NCBI GenBank assembly: GCA_049116335.1
Contig: JAGDYZ010000002.1
Coordinates: 24,819 to 88,818 of the forward strand
Source of the DNA: CANMIH01 sp049116335
GTDB taxonomy: Bacteria > Pseudomonadota > Alphaproteobacteria > Rhodobacterales > Rhodobacteraceae
Length of the DNA: 64,000 nucleotides
Direction: 5' to 3'
The translations under genes were made by a program, and so were the position numbers. Positions 8,940-17,667 of this stretch are shown here, piece by piece. Below the pieces are notes generated by a model. That model had not been told where the DNA came from, did not search any database, and worked only from the letters and a program-made list of their open reading frames with translations. The first letter of the stretch is position 1, and every line of letters begins with the position of its first letter.

Positions 8940-9758
8940 ATGACCGATGGGGGCCAAATGACCCGAACAGCTGAAGACGCCCTGGCAGATGCGGTAATAA
9001 ATTTGGAACGCGCAGGTTTTGCCTGGGCGTTACATCGCTGGCTGAGCACACAATGTGCCTACGATAACATTGTTATTCTTGCGTTCTTCGATGATCGCGG
9101 ACCCGAGGTTATGTTGGCAGAAGCCAATGAAGCCCGTGTTTTTGAGAAACTCGAAACGCATTACGTTGCGGGTGCTTATGTCCTTGATCCGTTCTTCGGA
9201 CTGCACCGAGACAAGGCTGAAGATGGCCTGTATCGGTTGGCGGAAATTGCGCCGGATCAATTTCAGCGCAATGAATTTCACGCCACCTACTATGAGCGAA
9301 CAACCCTGATTGATGAGATTGTATTCTTCTCACGCCCGGTCGAAGGGGTTTCGATCACGGTGTGTCTCGGGCGCGACATCAGTTCAGGACGCAAGTTCAG
9401 CTCCCGTGACCGCAGTCGTCTCGAAAAAATCGCCTCTTTGACAAACGCTCTGGTGCGTCACAACTGGCGCGGATTGACCGCTAAACAGGGGCCGGAGATT
9501 GCCGTTTCAGATCAATTGCGGGCGCGTTTGCTAACAGAGCGAACGATTTCTCTAAGCCCACGTCAAAGCGAAGTCGCGCTGTACATCCTTCAGGGCCATT
9601 CTTCAATTTCTATTGGGCTAAGTCTTGGGATCAGCCCACAAACCGTCAAAGTGTTGCGCAAACAGCTGTATCGAAAATGCAATATCTCCTCACAGGCCGA
9701 GCTGTTTGCCCTGTTGGTGCCTTATCTTTCTGGGTCGAAAGACCACGGATTAGCCTAA
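8940..9758 (+). CDS. LuxR-family transcriptional regulator
   Basis: The 272-residue protein ends in a GerE/LuxR-type helix-turn-helix (about residues 205-262: TISLSPRQSEVALYILQGHSS, then ISPQTVKVLRKQLYRKCNISSQAELFALL). The N-terminal 180 residues are unlike a typical acyl-homoserine-lactone domain that I recognise and may bind another ligand. It is divergent from the amine dehydrogenase and lies upstream of the monooxygenase-RidA-aldehyde dehydrogenase run, so it probably controls this amine-catabolism locus. ATG 8940 was chosen because an upstream extension would cross the palindrome; ATG 8958 is an alternative. Confidence 0.85.
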   Translation: MTDGGQMTRTAEDALADAVINLERAGFAWALHRWLSTQCAYDNIVILAFFDDRGPEVMLAEANEARVFEKLETHYVAGAYVLDPFFGLHRDKAEDGLYRLAEIAPDQFQRNEFHATYYERTTLIDEIVFFSRPVEGVSITVCLGRDISSGRKFSSRDRSRLEKIASLTNALVRHNWRGLTAKQGPEIAVSDQLRARLLTERTISLSPRQSEVALYILQGHSSISIGLSLGISPQTVKVLRKQLYRKCNISSQAELFALLVPYLSGSKDHGLA

Positions 9759-9943
9759 GCCGAAGCAAAGATAAGGGAGACAGTAATTTTTTAGCCATCC
9801 CAGATGTGAAACCCTTTGAGAAACGCATTCCTGGGGGATGTCAGTCTGTACTTTATTCGCGTCCTGCGGAGTTGAGCAGAGTATTTCACCCCTTTGGATC
9901 AACAGTTTAAGCCTGAAGTGACTTACCAGAAAGGGCGCAGAGG

Positions 9944-11221
9944 ATGGCGATCGAAAAAACAGACACACTTGTTGTGGGCGGCGGTCAGGCAGGCATCGCA
10001 ATGAGCGAGCATCTGGGCAAAAATGACGTGCCTCATCTGGTCTTGGAGAAAAACCGCATTGCCGAAGCCTGGCGCAGTGGGCGTTGGGATGCCCTAGTGA
10101 CCAACGGCCCGGTTTGGCATGACCGCTTTCCCAATATGCTGTTTGAAGGCAATCACCCGGATGAGTTTGTCCCCAAAGACCGCGTGGCGGATTACCTAGA
10201 AGACTATGCCAAGATGATCGGAGCGCCCGTGCGCACCGGTGTCGAAGTTCTTAAGGCCGAGCGGATCCCAAACGAAGGTGGCTTCCGAGTTGAAACCACC
10301 GAAGGGGTGATTGAGACTAAGCGGATTGTGACCGCGACAGGCGCCTTCCAGCATCCTGTCATTCCACCGATTGTGCCCGAGACCGCCCCCGTGGATCAGC
10401 TGCATTCGTTCTACTACAAAAACCCGGACCAGCTTGCCGATGGCGCAGTCATGGTGGTCGGAGCAGGCTCATCCGGTGCGCAGATTGCGGACGAGTTGAA
10501 CAGGGCAGGGCGCAAAGTGTTCTTGTCCGTCGGACCGCACGACCGCCCCCCACGCCGCTATCGCGGTCGAGATTTTGTGTGGTGGCTTGGCGTGCTCGGC
10601 CTTTGGGATGTGGCGGCACAGAAGCCGGGCACAGAGCATGTCACTATTTCCGTCAGTGGCGCATATGGTGGGCAAACCATGGATTTCCGTCGTCTGGCAG
10701 GGGAAGGTGTGACTCTCACTGGTCTGACCCAGAACTTCCAAGATGGGCGTTTGACCTTCGCCGATGACCTGCAAAAGAATGTTGCGGGTGGGGATGCCAA
10801 TTACATCGAAATGCTGGACGCCGCAGATGCCTATGTTGAGCGCATGGGGCTTGACTTGCCCGAAGAACCAGAGGCGCGCGAGGCTTTTGCCGACCCCGAT
10901 TGTCTGACCCAACACATCCGCGAAATTGATCTGGCCGCAGAAGGGATCACCACAATCATCTGGGCCACAGGATTTCGTCAGGATTTTGAATGGCTTAAGG
11001 TTGATGCCTTCGATGAGAAGGGCAAACCGATCCATCAACGGGGCGTTTCATCTGCGCCAGATGTCTATTTCCTCGGGTTGCCCTGGCAATCGCGTCGCGG
11101 GTCAACCTTTCTCTGGGGGGTCTGGCATGACGCCAAACACGTCGCCGACCAGATCGCGATCCAGCGGATGTATCAGGACTATGATGGCGAGGCGGCCATT
11201 GTACCCTCGGCAGCAGAATAA
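9944..11221 (+). CDS. Flavin-containing monooxygenase-like FAD/NAD(P)H oxidoreductase
   Basis: The 425-residue protein has two dinucleotide-binding motifs: GGGQAG near residue 12 for FAD and GAGSSG near residue 175 for NAD(P)H, with an ATGAFQHP segment between and ATGFR near the C-terminus. This is the architecture of single-component flavin monooxygenases of the YUCCA/CzcO type, which oxygenate amines or other nucleophiles. It opens a run of same-strand genes with ridA, a DUF1028 gene and an aldehyde dehydrogenase, so it probably works on a nitrogen compound or its product in that pathway. The exact reaction is unknown. A GGGCGCAGAGG stretch precedes the ATG. Confidence 0.85.
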   Translation: MAIEKTDTLVVGGGQAGIAMSEHLGKNDVPHLVLEKNRIAEAWRSGRWDALVTNGPVWHDRFPNMLFEGNHPDEFVPKDRVADYLEDYAKMIGAPVRTGVEVLKAERIPNEGGFRVETTEGVIETKRIVTATGAFQHPVIPPIVPETAPVDQLHSFYYKNPDQLADGAVMVVGAGSSGAQIADELNRAGRKVFLSVGPHDRPPRRYRGRDFVWWLGVLGLWDVAAQKPGTEHVTISVSGAYGGQTMDFRRLAGEGVTLTGLTQNFQDGRLTFADDLQKNVAGGDANYIEMLDAADAYVERMGLDLPEEPEAREAFADPDCLTQHIREIDLAAEGITTIIWATGFRQDFEWLKVDAFDEKGKPIHQRGVSSAPDVYFLGLPWQSRRGSTFLWGVWHDAKHVADQIAIQRMYQDYDGEAAIVPSAAE

Positions 11222-11242
11222 CACGAACAGGTGAGACCAGAC

Positions 11243-11659
11243 ATGGCCCATACACGCATTCGCAAATTCAATACCAAAGACACCTATCCAGAACAGAACC
11301 TGGACAATGACCTGTGTCAGGCTGTTGTCACGCAAGGGGGCAAAACCGTGTATCTGCGCGGTCAATGCCCTCAGAACCTTGATGATGCGAAAAACATCGA
11401 AAGTCACGATCCGGTCGAGCAGACCCACAAGGTGATGCAAAACATCAAACAGCTGATCGAAGAGGCCGGCGGTTCAATGGAGCATCTGGTGAAAGTGGTG
11501 GTCTATATCACCGATGTGCGCCACCGCGAGGCCGTGTATCGCACCATGGGCGAATACATCAAAGGGGTGCATCCCGTATCAACCGGACTTGTGGTGCAGG
11601 CACTGGCCCGCCCCGATTGGCTTGTCGAGATCGACGGCACCGCTGTCATTCCTGATTGA
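11243..11659 (+). CDS. RidA/YjgF-family enamine/imine deaminase
   Basis: The 138-residue protein matches the RidA trimer subunit: YLRGQCPQ, then VEQTHKVMQNIKQLIEEAGGSMEHLVKVVVYI and a C-terminal LVVQALARPDWLVEIDGTAVIP. The conserved arginine of active RidA proteins is expected within the ALARPDW region, and the terminal glutamate occurs in VEIDGTAV. RidA proteins hydrolyse reactive imines and enamines to carbonyl compounds and ammonia. Next to an amine dehydrogenase and an aldehyde dehydrogenase it would speed conversion of the imine product to the aldehyde. Start at ATG 11243 is preferred over an in-frame GTG at 11231, because AGGTGAG sits just upstream of it. Confidence 0.9.
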   Translation: MAHTRIRKFNTKDTYPEQNLDNDLCQAVVTQGGKTVYLRGQCPQNLDDAKNIESHDPVEQTHKVMQNIKQLIEEAGGSMEHLVKVVVYITDVRHREAVYRTMGEYIKGVHPVSTGLVVQALARPDWLVEIDGTAVIPD

Positions 11660-11681
11660 TTGGCCCCTGCTGATCAAATCT

Positions 11682-11729
11682 GGCCGGGTCTTGCTTTTGC
11701 TCCTCACAAGATCCGGCCCTTTCTCATTT
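11682..11729 (+). terminator. Stem-loop between ridA and the DUF1028 gene
   Basis: A 12-bp stem, GGCCGGGTCTTG pairing with CAAGATCCGGCC through one G-T wobble, has a 13-base loop and is followed by the pyrimidine-rich CTTTCTCATTT. It can act as a terminator or as a partial attenuator within the run of genes, since the next gene begins at 11744 on the same strand. Confidence 0.6.
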
Positions 11730-11743
11730 GAAAGGATGCCTTT

Positions 11744-12418
11744 ATGACATTTTCCCTTGTCGCGCGATGCGCTGAAACGGGCATGTTTGGTCTGGCGATT
11801 GCATCGTCGTCTCCGGCTGTCGCGGCGCGGTGTTCGTTTGCGCGAGCCAATGTTGGAGCCGTGGCGTCACAGAACGTCACCGACCCAAGTCTTGGGCCTC
11901 TCACGCTGGATCTGATGGAGCAGGGCAAATCTGCGCCGGAAGCCATTGCCGAGGTGCAAGCACAGGGTCGCTTTATTGAATACCGTCAGGTGCTGGCGGT
12001 TGATAAATCCGGAGAAACGGCCATCCATTCCGGGCCGAATTCTCTTGGGATCTGGACACAGGCCCAAGCCCAAGATGTCGCGTCGGGTGGCAACCTTCTG
12101 GCCAATGATACCGTGCCGCAGGCAATCGTAGACGGATTTCTCGCGGCATCCGGCCATATTGGAGATCGTTTGATTGCCGCGATGCGGGCCGGTTTGACGG
12201 CAGGTGGCGAAGCGGGCCCCATTCATTCGGCAGGTCTGAAGATCGTTGACGGTGTCAGTTGGCCCGTGGCTGACCTGCGGTGCGATTGGACCGAAGATTG
12301 TCCCATCGAAAACATCGCAACCGCTTGGGATGTCTACAAACCACAGCTTGAGGCCTACATCCAGCGCGCGCTCGATCCGCGTGAAGCGCCGTCTTATGGC
12401 GTGCCGGGCAACGAGTGA
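11744..12418 (+). CDS. DUF1028 family protein (Ntn-hydrolase-like)
   Basis: The 224-residue protein begins MTFSLVARC and continues FGLAIASSSPAVAARCSFARANVGAVASQ, the standard N-terminal block of DUF1028. Family members have an N-terminal-nucleophile hydrolase-like fold and are found next to amino-acid, peptide or pyrimidine catabolic genes, often beside RidA proteins. A nucleophile would have to be exposed by removal of the first residues; this cannot be shown here. Its place between ridA and the aldehyde dehydrogenase suggests an amide- or lactam-hydrolysing step in the same pathway. It ends 18 bases before the aldehyde dehydrogenase start. Confidence 0.85.
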   Translation: MTFSLVARCAETGMFGLAIASSSPAVAARCSFARANVGAVASQNVTDPSLGPLTLDLMEQGKSAPEAIAEVQAQGRFIEYRQVLAVDKSGETAIHSGPNSLGIWTQAQAQDVASGGNLLANDTVPQAIVDGFLAASGHIGDRLIAAMRAGLTAGGEAGPIHSAGLKIVDGVSWPVADLRCDWTEDCPIENIATAWDVYKPQLEAYIQRALDPREAPSYGVPGNE

Positions 12419-12436
12419 CACAGGGAGAGAGAAGAC

Positions 12437-13933
12437 ATGGTGGACTATAGTTTTTCTGATTGGAAGAGCCGTGCGGCGGACCTGTCGTTTCGCGGGCAGG
12501 CCTTTATCGACGGCAAGTTTGTGGATGCGGTTTCAGGACGTACCTTTAACAGCATCAACCCTGCAAACGGTGCTGTCCTAACTGCGGTCGCTGAATGTGA
12601 CGCCGAGGATGTCAATCTTGCGGTGGCAGCCGGGCGGCGGGCCTTCGAAGACGGGCGCTGGTCACGTATGGCTCCGGGGGATCGCAAAGCAGTTTTGTTG
12701 AAACTGGCTGAGCTGATCCGCGCCAATCTCGTTGAGATGGCGCTTTTGGATAGCCTTGATATGGGCAAACTTGTCACCGATGCCGTTACGGTAGATGCGC
12801 CGGGATCTGCGCATTTCTTTCAGTGGTATGCCGAATCCATCGACAAGGTGTATGACGAAGTCGCGCCGACCGGCCCCGGAGATCTGGCCTTGGTCAGCCG
12901 GGTGCCCCTTGGAGTGGTGGGTGCGGTGACACCATGGAACTTCCCCCTAGATATGGCCACTTGGAAAGCCGCAGCGGCACTGGCCGCAGGCAACTCGGTT
13001 GTCCTGAAGCCCGCCGAACAATCTCCGCTTTCTGCCCTGCGTCTGGCCGAGCTTGCCGCCGAAGCCGGTGTACCGGATGGGGTGTTTAATGTGGTTCCAG
13101 GCTTTGGTCACACGGCTGGTCAGGCTCTTGGGTTGCACATGGATGTCGATTGTTTGGCCTTCACCGGCTCGACAGGCATCGGCAAAAAATTCATGGAATA
13201 CTCTGGTCAATCCAATCTGAAACAGGTTTGGCCAGAAACCGGTGGCAAAAGCCCCAACCTGGTGTTTGCCGATTGTGAGGATCTGGACACCGCAGCGGAC
13301 ATGGCGGCCTTTGGTATTTTCTTCAATCAGGGTGAGGTTTGCTCCGCCAACTCGCGCCTCTATGTCGAACGCTCGATCAAAGACGCCTTTGTCGAAAAGC
13401 TCATTGCCCGTGCCGAGGGTATGCAGCCCGGTGATCCCTTGGATCCGTCGTCAAAGATGGGCGCGATTGTCGACGAAAAGCAGACCCAAGGCATCATGCA
13501 GTTTGTTGAAGCTGGCAAAGCCTCTGCGAATTTGGTGACAGGGGGCGCGCGGCACTATGTTGACGGCAAGGGCTGTTTTGTCCAGCCGACGATTTTTGAC
13601 GATGTCAGCCATGACAATCCGTTGGCGCGCGACGAAATCTTTGGCCCGGTCTTGTCTGTGATCCCATTCGACAGCGAGGATGAGGCCGTACATATGGCCA
13701 ACGACAGCATCTATGGTTTGGCGGCCTCTGTCTGGACCGACAATCTTTCACGCGCTTGCCGTGTCGCAGACCGGCTGCATGTCGGCACCGTGTCGGTCAA
13801 CACAGTGGATGCACTTTCGGCGCAAACGCCGTTTGGCGGCATGAAGCAATCGGGGTTCGGGCGGGACTTGTCGTTGCATTCTCTTGAGAAATATACTGGT
13901 CTCAAGACCACCTGGATCAAGTACAAAACCTAA
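12437..13933 (+). CDS. Aldehyde dehydrogenase, amino-aldehyde (PuuC-like) type
   Basis: The 498-residue NAD(P)-dependent enzyme has every canonical residue: Asn168 in TPWNFP, Lys191 in VLKPAEQSP, the general base Glu267 in WPETGGKSP and the nucleophile Cys302 in NQGEVCSANSRL. The overall pattern (FADCEDLDTAAD, GRDLSLHSLEKYT near the end) is closest to gamma-glutamyl-gamma-aminobutyraldehyde and related amino-aldehyde dehydrogenases. In this locus it would oxidise the aldehyde made by the amine dehydrogenase and RidA to an acid. The start has a GGGAGAGAGAAG ribosome-binding region. A LysR gene follows after 24 bases on the same strand. Confidence 0.9.
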   Translation: MVDYSFSDWKSRAADLSFRGQAFIDGKFVDAVSGRTFNSINPANGAVLTAVAECDAEDVNLAVAAGRRAFEDGRWSRMAPGDRKAVLLKLAELIRANLVEMALLDSLDMGKLVTDAVTVDAPGSAHFFQWYAESIDKVYDEVAPTGPGDLALVSRVPLGVVGAVTPWNFPLDMATWKAAAALAAGNSVVLKPAEQSPLSALRLAELAAEAGVPDGVFNVVPGFGHTAGQALGLHMDVDCLAFTGSTGIGKKFMEYSGQSNLKQVWPETGGKSPNLVFADCEDLDTAADMAAFGIFFNQGEVCSANSRLYVERSIKDAFVEKLIARAEGMQPGDPLDPSSKMGAIVDEKQTQGIMQFVEAGKASANLVTGGARHYVDGKGCFVQPTIFDDVSHDNPLARDEIFGPVLSVIPFDSEDEAVHMANDSIYGLAASVWTDNLSRACRVADRLHVGTVSVNTVDALSAQTPFGGMKQSGFGRDLSLHSLEKYTGLKTTWIKYKT

Positions 13934-13957
13934 TCCACGTCACACAGGAGATGCACC

Positions 13958-14890
13958 TTGCCTTTTCGCTATACGCTGCGACAGTTGGAGTACTTTGTGG
14001 CGGTTGGAAAGGCGGGGAGCATCGCCTCCGCAAGTGAAGTTCTCAATATCTCATCGCCATCAATTTCGGCGGCGATAGCCCAGCTCGAAAGCGAATTTGG
14101 CCTGACGCTCTTTGTGCGCGAGCATGCCAAGGGTTTGACCCTCACCGAAGCGGGACATCGTTTCATGGACCAGACCCTGAGGGTGCTGGACGAAGCGGAA
14201 TACCTCAGCACCTTGGCAGGCGAGATCACCGATACCGCATTGGGTCGCCTGAACGTAGGCTGCCTTCTTACATTTGCGCAGATGGCCTTGCCGGGGGTGC
14301 GGCGCGCCTTTGAAACCGAACATCCCAATGTTCAGATATCACAACGGGTGTTGAACCAGGCCGAGATCTTTAGTCAGATCCGTCGCGAGGAAATCGACGT
14401 GGCCCTCACCTACGATCTTGATATCCCGTCCGATCTTTCTTTCGAACCCTTGATGGATCTGCCGCCTTACGTTCTGATGGACGACAAGCATGCGCTTGCG
14501 GATCGCGATGAGTTGACAGTCAAAGACCTTCGGGACCACCCCATGGTTCTTTTGGATCTGCCTTATAGTTCTGACTATTTTCTTTCCTTCTTCAGTCGTG
14601 CCAATATCCGTCCGCGGGTTCGGGAACGCACCGGTGACATGTCGGTGATGCGTGCGATGGTGGCCAATGGGTTTGGGTTCTCGATTGCTAATATTTTGCC
14701 TTTGAACAGTGTCTCTCCCGACGGAAAGGCACTTCGGTTTATTCCCTTAAAGGGCAATCTGAAACCGATGCGACTGGGGCTGTTGCATCTGCAAGCCAAG
14801 AACAAAACCGCGACCGTCAAAGCGTTCTCGGTCCTCTGTCGTAAGATGGTGGAATCCGACGCGCTCCCTGGGTTGCAAGGCATACGCTGA
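13958..14890 (+). CDS. LysR-family transcriptional regulator (TTG start)
   Basis: The 310-residue protein has an N-terminal LysR winged helix (residues about 1-60: LRQLEYFVAVGKAGSIASASEVLNIS, then ISAAIAQLESEFGLTLF) and a periplasmic-binding-type effector domain. The start is TTG 13958: AGGAG ends seven bases upstream, and the nearby ATG at 13951 is out of frame. It sits between the aldehyde dehydrogenase and the ArgE-like deacylase, both on the same strand. A dyad directly upstream of the deacylase could be its target. The effector is unknown. Confidence 0.9.
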   Translation: MPFRYTLRQLEYFVAVGKAGSIASASEVLNISSPSISAAIAQLESEFGLTLFVREHAKGLTLTEAGHRFMDQTLRVLDEAEYLSTLAGEITDTALGRLNVGCLLTFAQMALPGVRRAFETEHPNVQISQRVLNQAEIFSQIRREEIDVALTYDLDIPSDLSFEPLMDLPPYVLMDDKHALADRDELTVKDLRDHPMVLLDLPYSSDYFLSFFSRANIRPRVRERTGDMSVMRAMVANGFGFSIANILPLNSVSPDGKALRFIPLKGNLKPMRLGLLHLQAKNKTATVKAFSVLCRKMVESDALPGLQGIR

Positions 14891-14953
14891 TGGCTTTGGA
14901 AATCCCGAAGATGAGCTTCTAAACTTCCACGTTTTGCCTCTGTGGTCATCAGG

Positions 14954-14981
14954 TACACTAACACCGAACATTGAAAGTGTA
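14954..14981. promoter_or_regulatory. Inverted repeat TACACT-N16-AGTGTA before the ArgE-like gene
   Basis: Perfect 6-bp arms separated by 16 bases end seven bases before the ATG of the deacylase gene. The position could make it an operator for the preceding LysR protein or a structure that covers the ribosome-binding site. No direct evidence separates the two. Confidence 0.4.
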
Positions 14982-14988
14982 GGCGGAC

Positions 14989-16137
14989 ATGTCCGAAACC
15001 TTGACCATACTGGACCGTTTGATCGGTTTTGAAACCGTCACCAATACCCCAAACCTTGAACTGGCCGGGTATGCGGAAAATTACCTGAAAGCTTGCGGAT
15101 TCCGAGTGACACGCCTGCCGAGCCATTGCGGTGAAAAGCTAGGACTCTACGCCGAGATAGGGCCGGCCGGGGATGGCGTGATGTTGTCCGCGCATACAGA
15201 TGTTGTCCCAGTGGAAGGGCAAAACTGGAGCAAACCTCCCTTCCGGCTGACGCAGGACATGGACCGGCTTTATGGGCGCGGCACCACGGACATGAAAGGC
15301 TATGTCGCGTCGATGCTGTCGCTCGCAGACAGGATTGCGGCAAAGGATCTGCGTGAACCTCTCAAGATGGTTTTGTCTTACGATGAAGAGATCGGCTGTG
15401 TCGGTATGCAGGAAATGCTGGAGCGGCTTGCGCCGCTGATCGGGCAACCGCGCGCCTGTTTTGTAGGGGAGCCCACTGAGATGCAGGTGGCAGTGGGACA
15501 CAAAGGCAAAGCCGCCCTGCGCGCCCGGTGTTTTGGGCAAAGCGGGCATTCTGCCTTGGCCCCAAAATTCGTGAGCGCCCTGCATTTGGCTGCAGATATG
15601 GTTGCAGAATTGCGTACAATCCAGGCCGTTTATGAGCAAAGTGGCGCTAAAGATTTGGCATATTCCGTACCGTTTGCGACTTTTCACGTTGGAACGCTAA
15701 ATGGCGGAACTGCGTTGAATATTGTGCCCGATCACGCCGAACTTGCTTTCGAATACCGACATCTGGCGTCGGATAGCGGTAAGAAAATTCTGGCGGAAAT
15801 CGAACAAATGGCCCGGTCTGTGGCCGCGCCATATCGCGCGCGCTATCCCGAGGCCCGGATTGAGATCGAACAATACAATGCCTATCCCGGCCTTGATGTT
15901 TCGCCCAACGAAGGCGTGACAGCTCTGGCTCAAAAGCTTGCTCAGACCAACGAAACGACCAAAGTCGCCTTTGGCACCGAGGCCGGGTTCTTTAGCGAGC
16001 TGGGGATTCCGACGGTGGTTTGCGGACCGGGCAGCATGGAAGGGCAGGGGCACAAACCCGATGAGTATCTGAGCCTGTCTCAACTTGCGGCCTGCGATGC
16101 GATGATGGACCGAATTTTGGACGATATCTCGTCGTAA
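14989..16137 (+). CDS. ArgE-like N-acyl-amino-acid deacylase (M20 family)
   Basis: The 382-residue metallohydrolase shows the M20 metal-site motifs in order: LSAHTDVVPVEG, GRGTTDMKGYVASML, YDEEIGCVGMQEML and GEPTEMQVAVGHKGK, with GTEAGFF and CGPGS near the C-terminus. This is the acetylornithine deacetylase group, which removes N-acetyl groups from amino acids or diamines. It is not in an arginine biosynthesis context; it follows a LysR gene and an amine-oxidation locus, so the true substrate is likely an N-acylated amine or amino acid. It is one of four M20 deacylases in the window. Confidence 0.88.
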   Translation: MSETLTILDRLIGFETVTNTPNLELAGYAENYLKACGFRVTRLPSHCGEKLGLYAEIGPAGDGVMLSAHTDVVPVEGQNWSKPPFRLTQDMDRLYGRGTTDMKGYVASMLSLADRIAAKDLREPLKMVLSYDEEIGCVGMQEMLERLAPLIGQPRACFVGEPTEMQVAVGHKGKAALRARCFGQSGHSALAPKFVSALHLAADMVAELRTIQAVYEQSGAKDLAYSVPFATFHVGTLNGGTALNIVPDHAELAFEYRHLASDSGKKILAEIEQMARSVAAPYRARYPEARIEIEQYNAYPGLDVSPNEGVTALAQKLAQTNETTKVAFGTEAGFFSELGIPTVVCGPGSMEGQGHKPDEYLSLSQLAACDAMMDRILDDISS

Positions 16138-16174
16138 AGGGTAGGGCACTTCTCGGTGAGGTGCCCATAGAGCT

Positions 16175-16537
16175 TTAGCTCGCGATCATATAGAATTTGC
16201 GCAGCGTCTCGGTAATTTCCCATGTGCAAGGTGCCCCTTTGCTCATGAAAAACGTGTCCCCTGCAACAAATGTCTGAGCGGTGTTGTCCGGACTGGTCAA
16301 GGTGACCGAGCCGGAAATTACCGTCATCATTTCATTAACCGGATAGGCTTCGAACACCTCGCGGCAGGGCGCACATTCCCAAACACCTGCAACGGTGCTT
16401 TCATCCTCATTGGCAAAGAAACCGCTGATCCGCTCGGATGTGTCAGCGCCAGTGAAGTCTTCTTTGGCAACAAGAGAAGAAGGCACAAATCCAGTGTCAG
16501 GATGGCCGTCAGGCAACATGCGAATAGGTTTGGACAT
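16175..16537 (-). CDS. Cupin-domain protein
   Basis: The 120-residue protein has a small cupin of the EutQ/AraC-cupin type: GVWECAPCREVFEAYPVNEMMTVISGSVTLTS followed by TFVAGDTFFMSKGAPCTWEITETLRKFYMI. Such stand-alone cupins often sit with amine or amino-acid transport genes and bind small ligands or metals; no catalytic role can be shown. The start is placed at ATG 16537, with GGAAG seven bases upstream; ATG 16549 is possible. Any longer version would run into the terminator of the binding-protein gene, so expression probably relies on read-through from the transporter operon. Confidence 0.75.
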   Translation of the reverse strand: MSKPIRMLPDGHPDTGFVPSSLVAKEDFTGADTSERISGFFANEDESTVAGVWECAPCREVFEAYPVNEMMTVISGSVTLTSPDNTAQTFVAGDTFFMSKGAPCTWEITETLRKFYMIAS

Positions 16538-16560
16538 CAGAGCTTCCATGTTGGAGGGAG

Positions 16561-16586
16561 AAAAAACGGGCTGCCTAAGCAGCCCG
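16561..16586 (-). terminator. Rho-independent terminator after the polyamine-binding protein gene
   Basis: On the minus strand an 8-bp stem, CGGGCTGC and its complement around a TTAG loop, is followed directly by six T residues. It lies 24 bases after the stop of the binding-protein gene and before the cupin start. Confidence 0.9.
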
Positions 16587-16609
16587 CACAGGTCCACAGT
16601 GAGGTGTGG

Positions 16610-17647
16610 TTACTTTTTCAGGCCGGTCCAGATCTTGTCGTATACGGCCTGAGTGGCTTCATCGCAGACTTCGATAAAGGCCACGGGTCCAGCAGAGGCA
16701 GGCGGATTGGCTTCTGGCAGGGTGCGCAGGGCTTCATCCAAAAGCGGAGCAACCCCGTCAATTCCGGCCGAATACTGTGTCCAGTTGGTCAGGATCGCGG
16801 CGTTTTCTGGCTCAAGCAGGAAATCCATAAAGGCCAGGGCACTGTCGCGGTTTGGCGCATCTTTCAGAAGAACCACGTTGTCCATCCAGGCAATGTATCC
16901 TTGGGTGGGATAGGCGTATTCGACGTTAGCGCCTTCATCGCGCGCTTTGGCGGAAAAGCCGTTGTAGATCATGCCAGCAGCGGCATCGCCGGACACCAAC
17001 ACTTCTTTTGCTGTGTCGGAATTGAACGACGCCCAGTGCGATTTGGCATTTTGCAACATCGCGTTCAGCGCCTTCAACTGGTCACGATCGGTCGAACACT
17101 GTGGGATGCCCATGTGCAACGAAGCCATGACCATCATTTCGCCCTGACTGTCGAGAACATTGATCCGGCCCTGTAGTTCTGCAGGCGGGTTAAACAGAAT
17201 GTCGGTTGAATTGATTTCTCCGGCAAAGACGTCACGGTTGACCGAAAACGATGTCGAGCCCCACTGGTAGGGGATCGAATGCATGCGCCCCGGATCGAAT
17301 GCCACGTCCAGCCACTGCGGCTGAATATTGCCTTTGTTTGCCAGTTCGCCGTCTTGGATCTCATCCAACATGCCTTCACCGGCCATAATCTTGACCATGT
17401 AGTCGCCCGGTACGGCCAGATCATAGGTTCCAAGCGCGCCAGCTTTGAGCGAGGCCAGCATCGCTTCGTTGCTGTCAAAGGTGTCCATGGTCACTTTGAT
17501 GCCAGTCTCAGCTGTAAACTTGTCCAGCAGTTCCTGAGGCATGTATTCAAACCAGTGGTACAGAACCAGCTCACCTTCGGCTTGTGCGGCCTGGGCGCCA
17601 AGGGTCAGCGCGAGCGCAGCCACTGTCGTTTTCATCAGATGTTTCAT
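16610..17647 (-). CDS. Polyamine-type ABC transporter substrate-binding protein (PotD/PotF family)
   Basis: The 345-residue protein starts with a signal peptide (MKHLMKTTVAALALTLGAQA, cleavage after AQA near residue 23), so it is periplasmic. It follows the PotD/PotF pattern: YHWFEYMPQELLDKF, then VTMDTFDSNEAMLASLKAG, and a ligand-cleft segment PTQGYIAWMDN in which the aspartate matches the amine-binding position of the family. It captures putrescine, spermidine or a related amine for the permease genes that follow upstream. The absence of some aromatic cleft residues known from PotF leaves room for a different cationic ligand, possibly the substrate of the adjacent amine dehydrogenase locus. 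It ends the transporter operon before a strong terminator. Confidence 0.88.
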   Translation of the reverse strand: MKHLMKTTVAALALTLGAQAAQAEGELVLYHWFEYMPQELLDKFTAETGIKVTMDTFDSNEAMLASLKAGALGTYDLAVPGDYMVKIMAGEGMLDEIQDGELANKGNIQPQWLDVAFDPGRMHSIPYQWGSTSFSVNRDVFAGEINSTDILFNPPAELQGRINVLDSQGEMMVMASLHMGIPQCSTDRDQLKALNAMLQNAKSHWASFNSDTAKEVLVSGDAAAGMIYNGFSAKARDEGANVEYAYPTQGYIAWMDNVVLLKDAPNRDSALAFMDFLLEPENAAILTNWTQYSAGIDGVAPLLDEALRTLPEANPPASAGPVAFIEVCDEATQAVYDKIWTGLKK

Positions 17648-17667
17648 CGTGTTATCTCCCTGTTCGG

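Noticed and set aside
16144..16166. Hairpin GGGCAC/GTGCCC between convergent ArgE-like and cupin genes
   Set aside because: No T-run on either side, and the stem is short; not convincing as a terminator.
16538..16597. Longer N-terminus of the cupin protein
   Set aside because: It would run through the terminator of the binding-protein gene.
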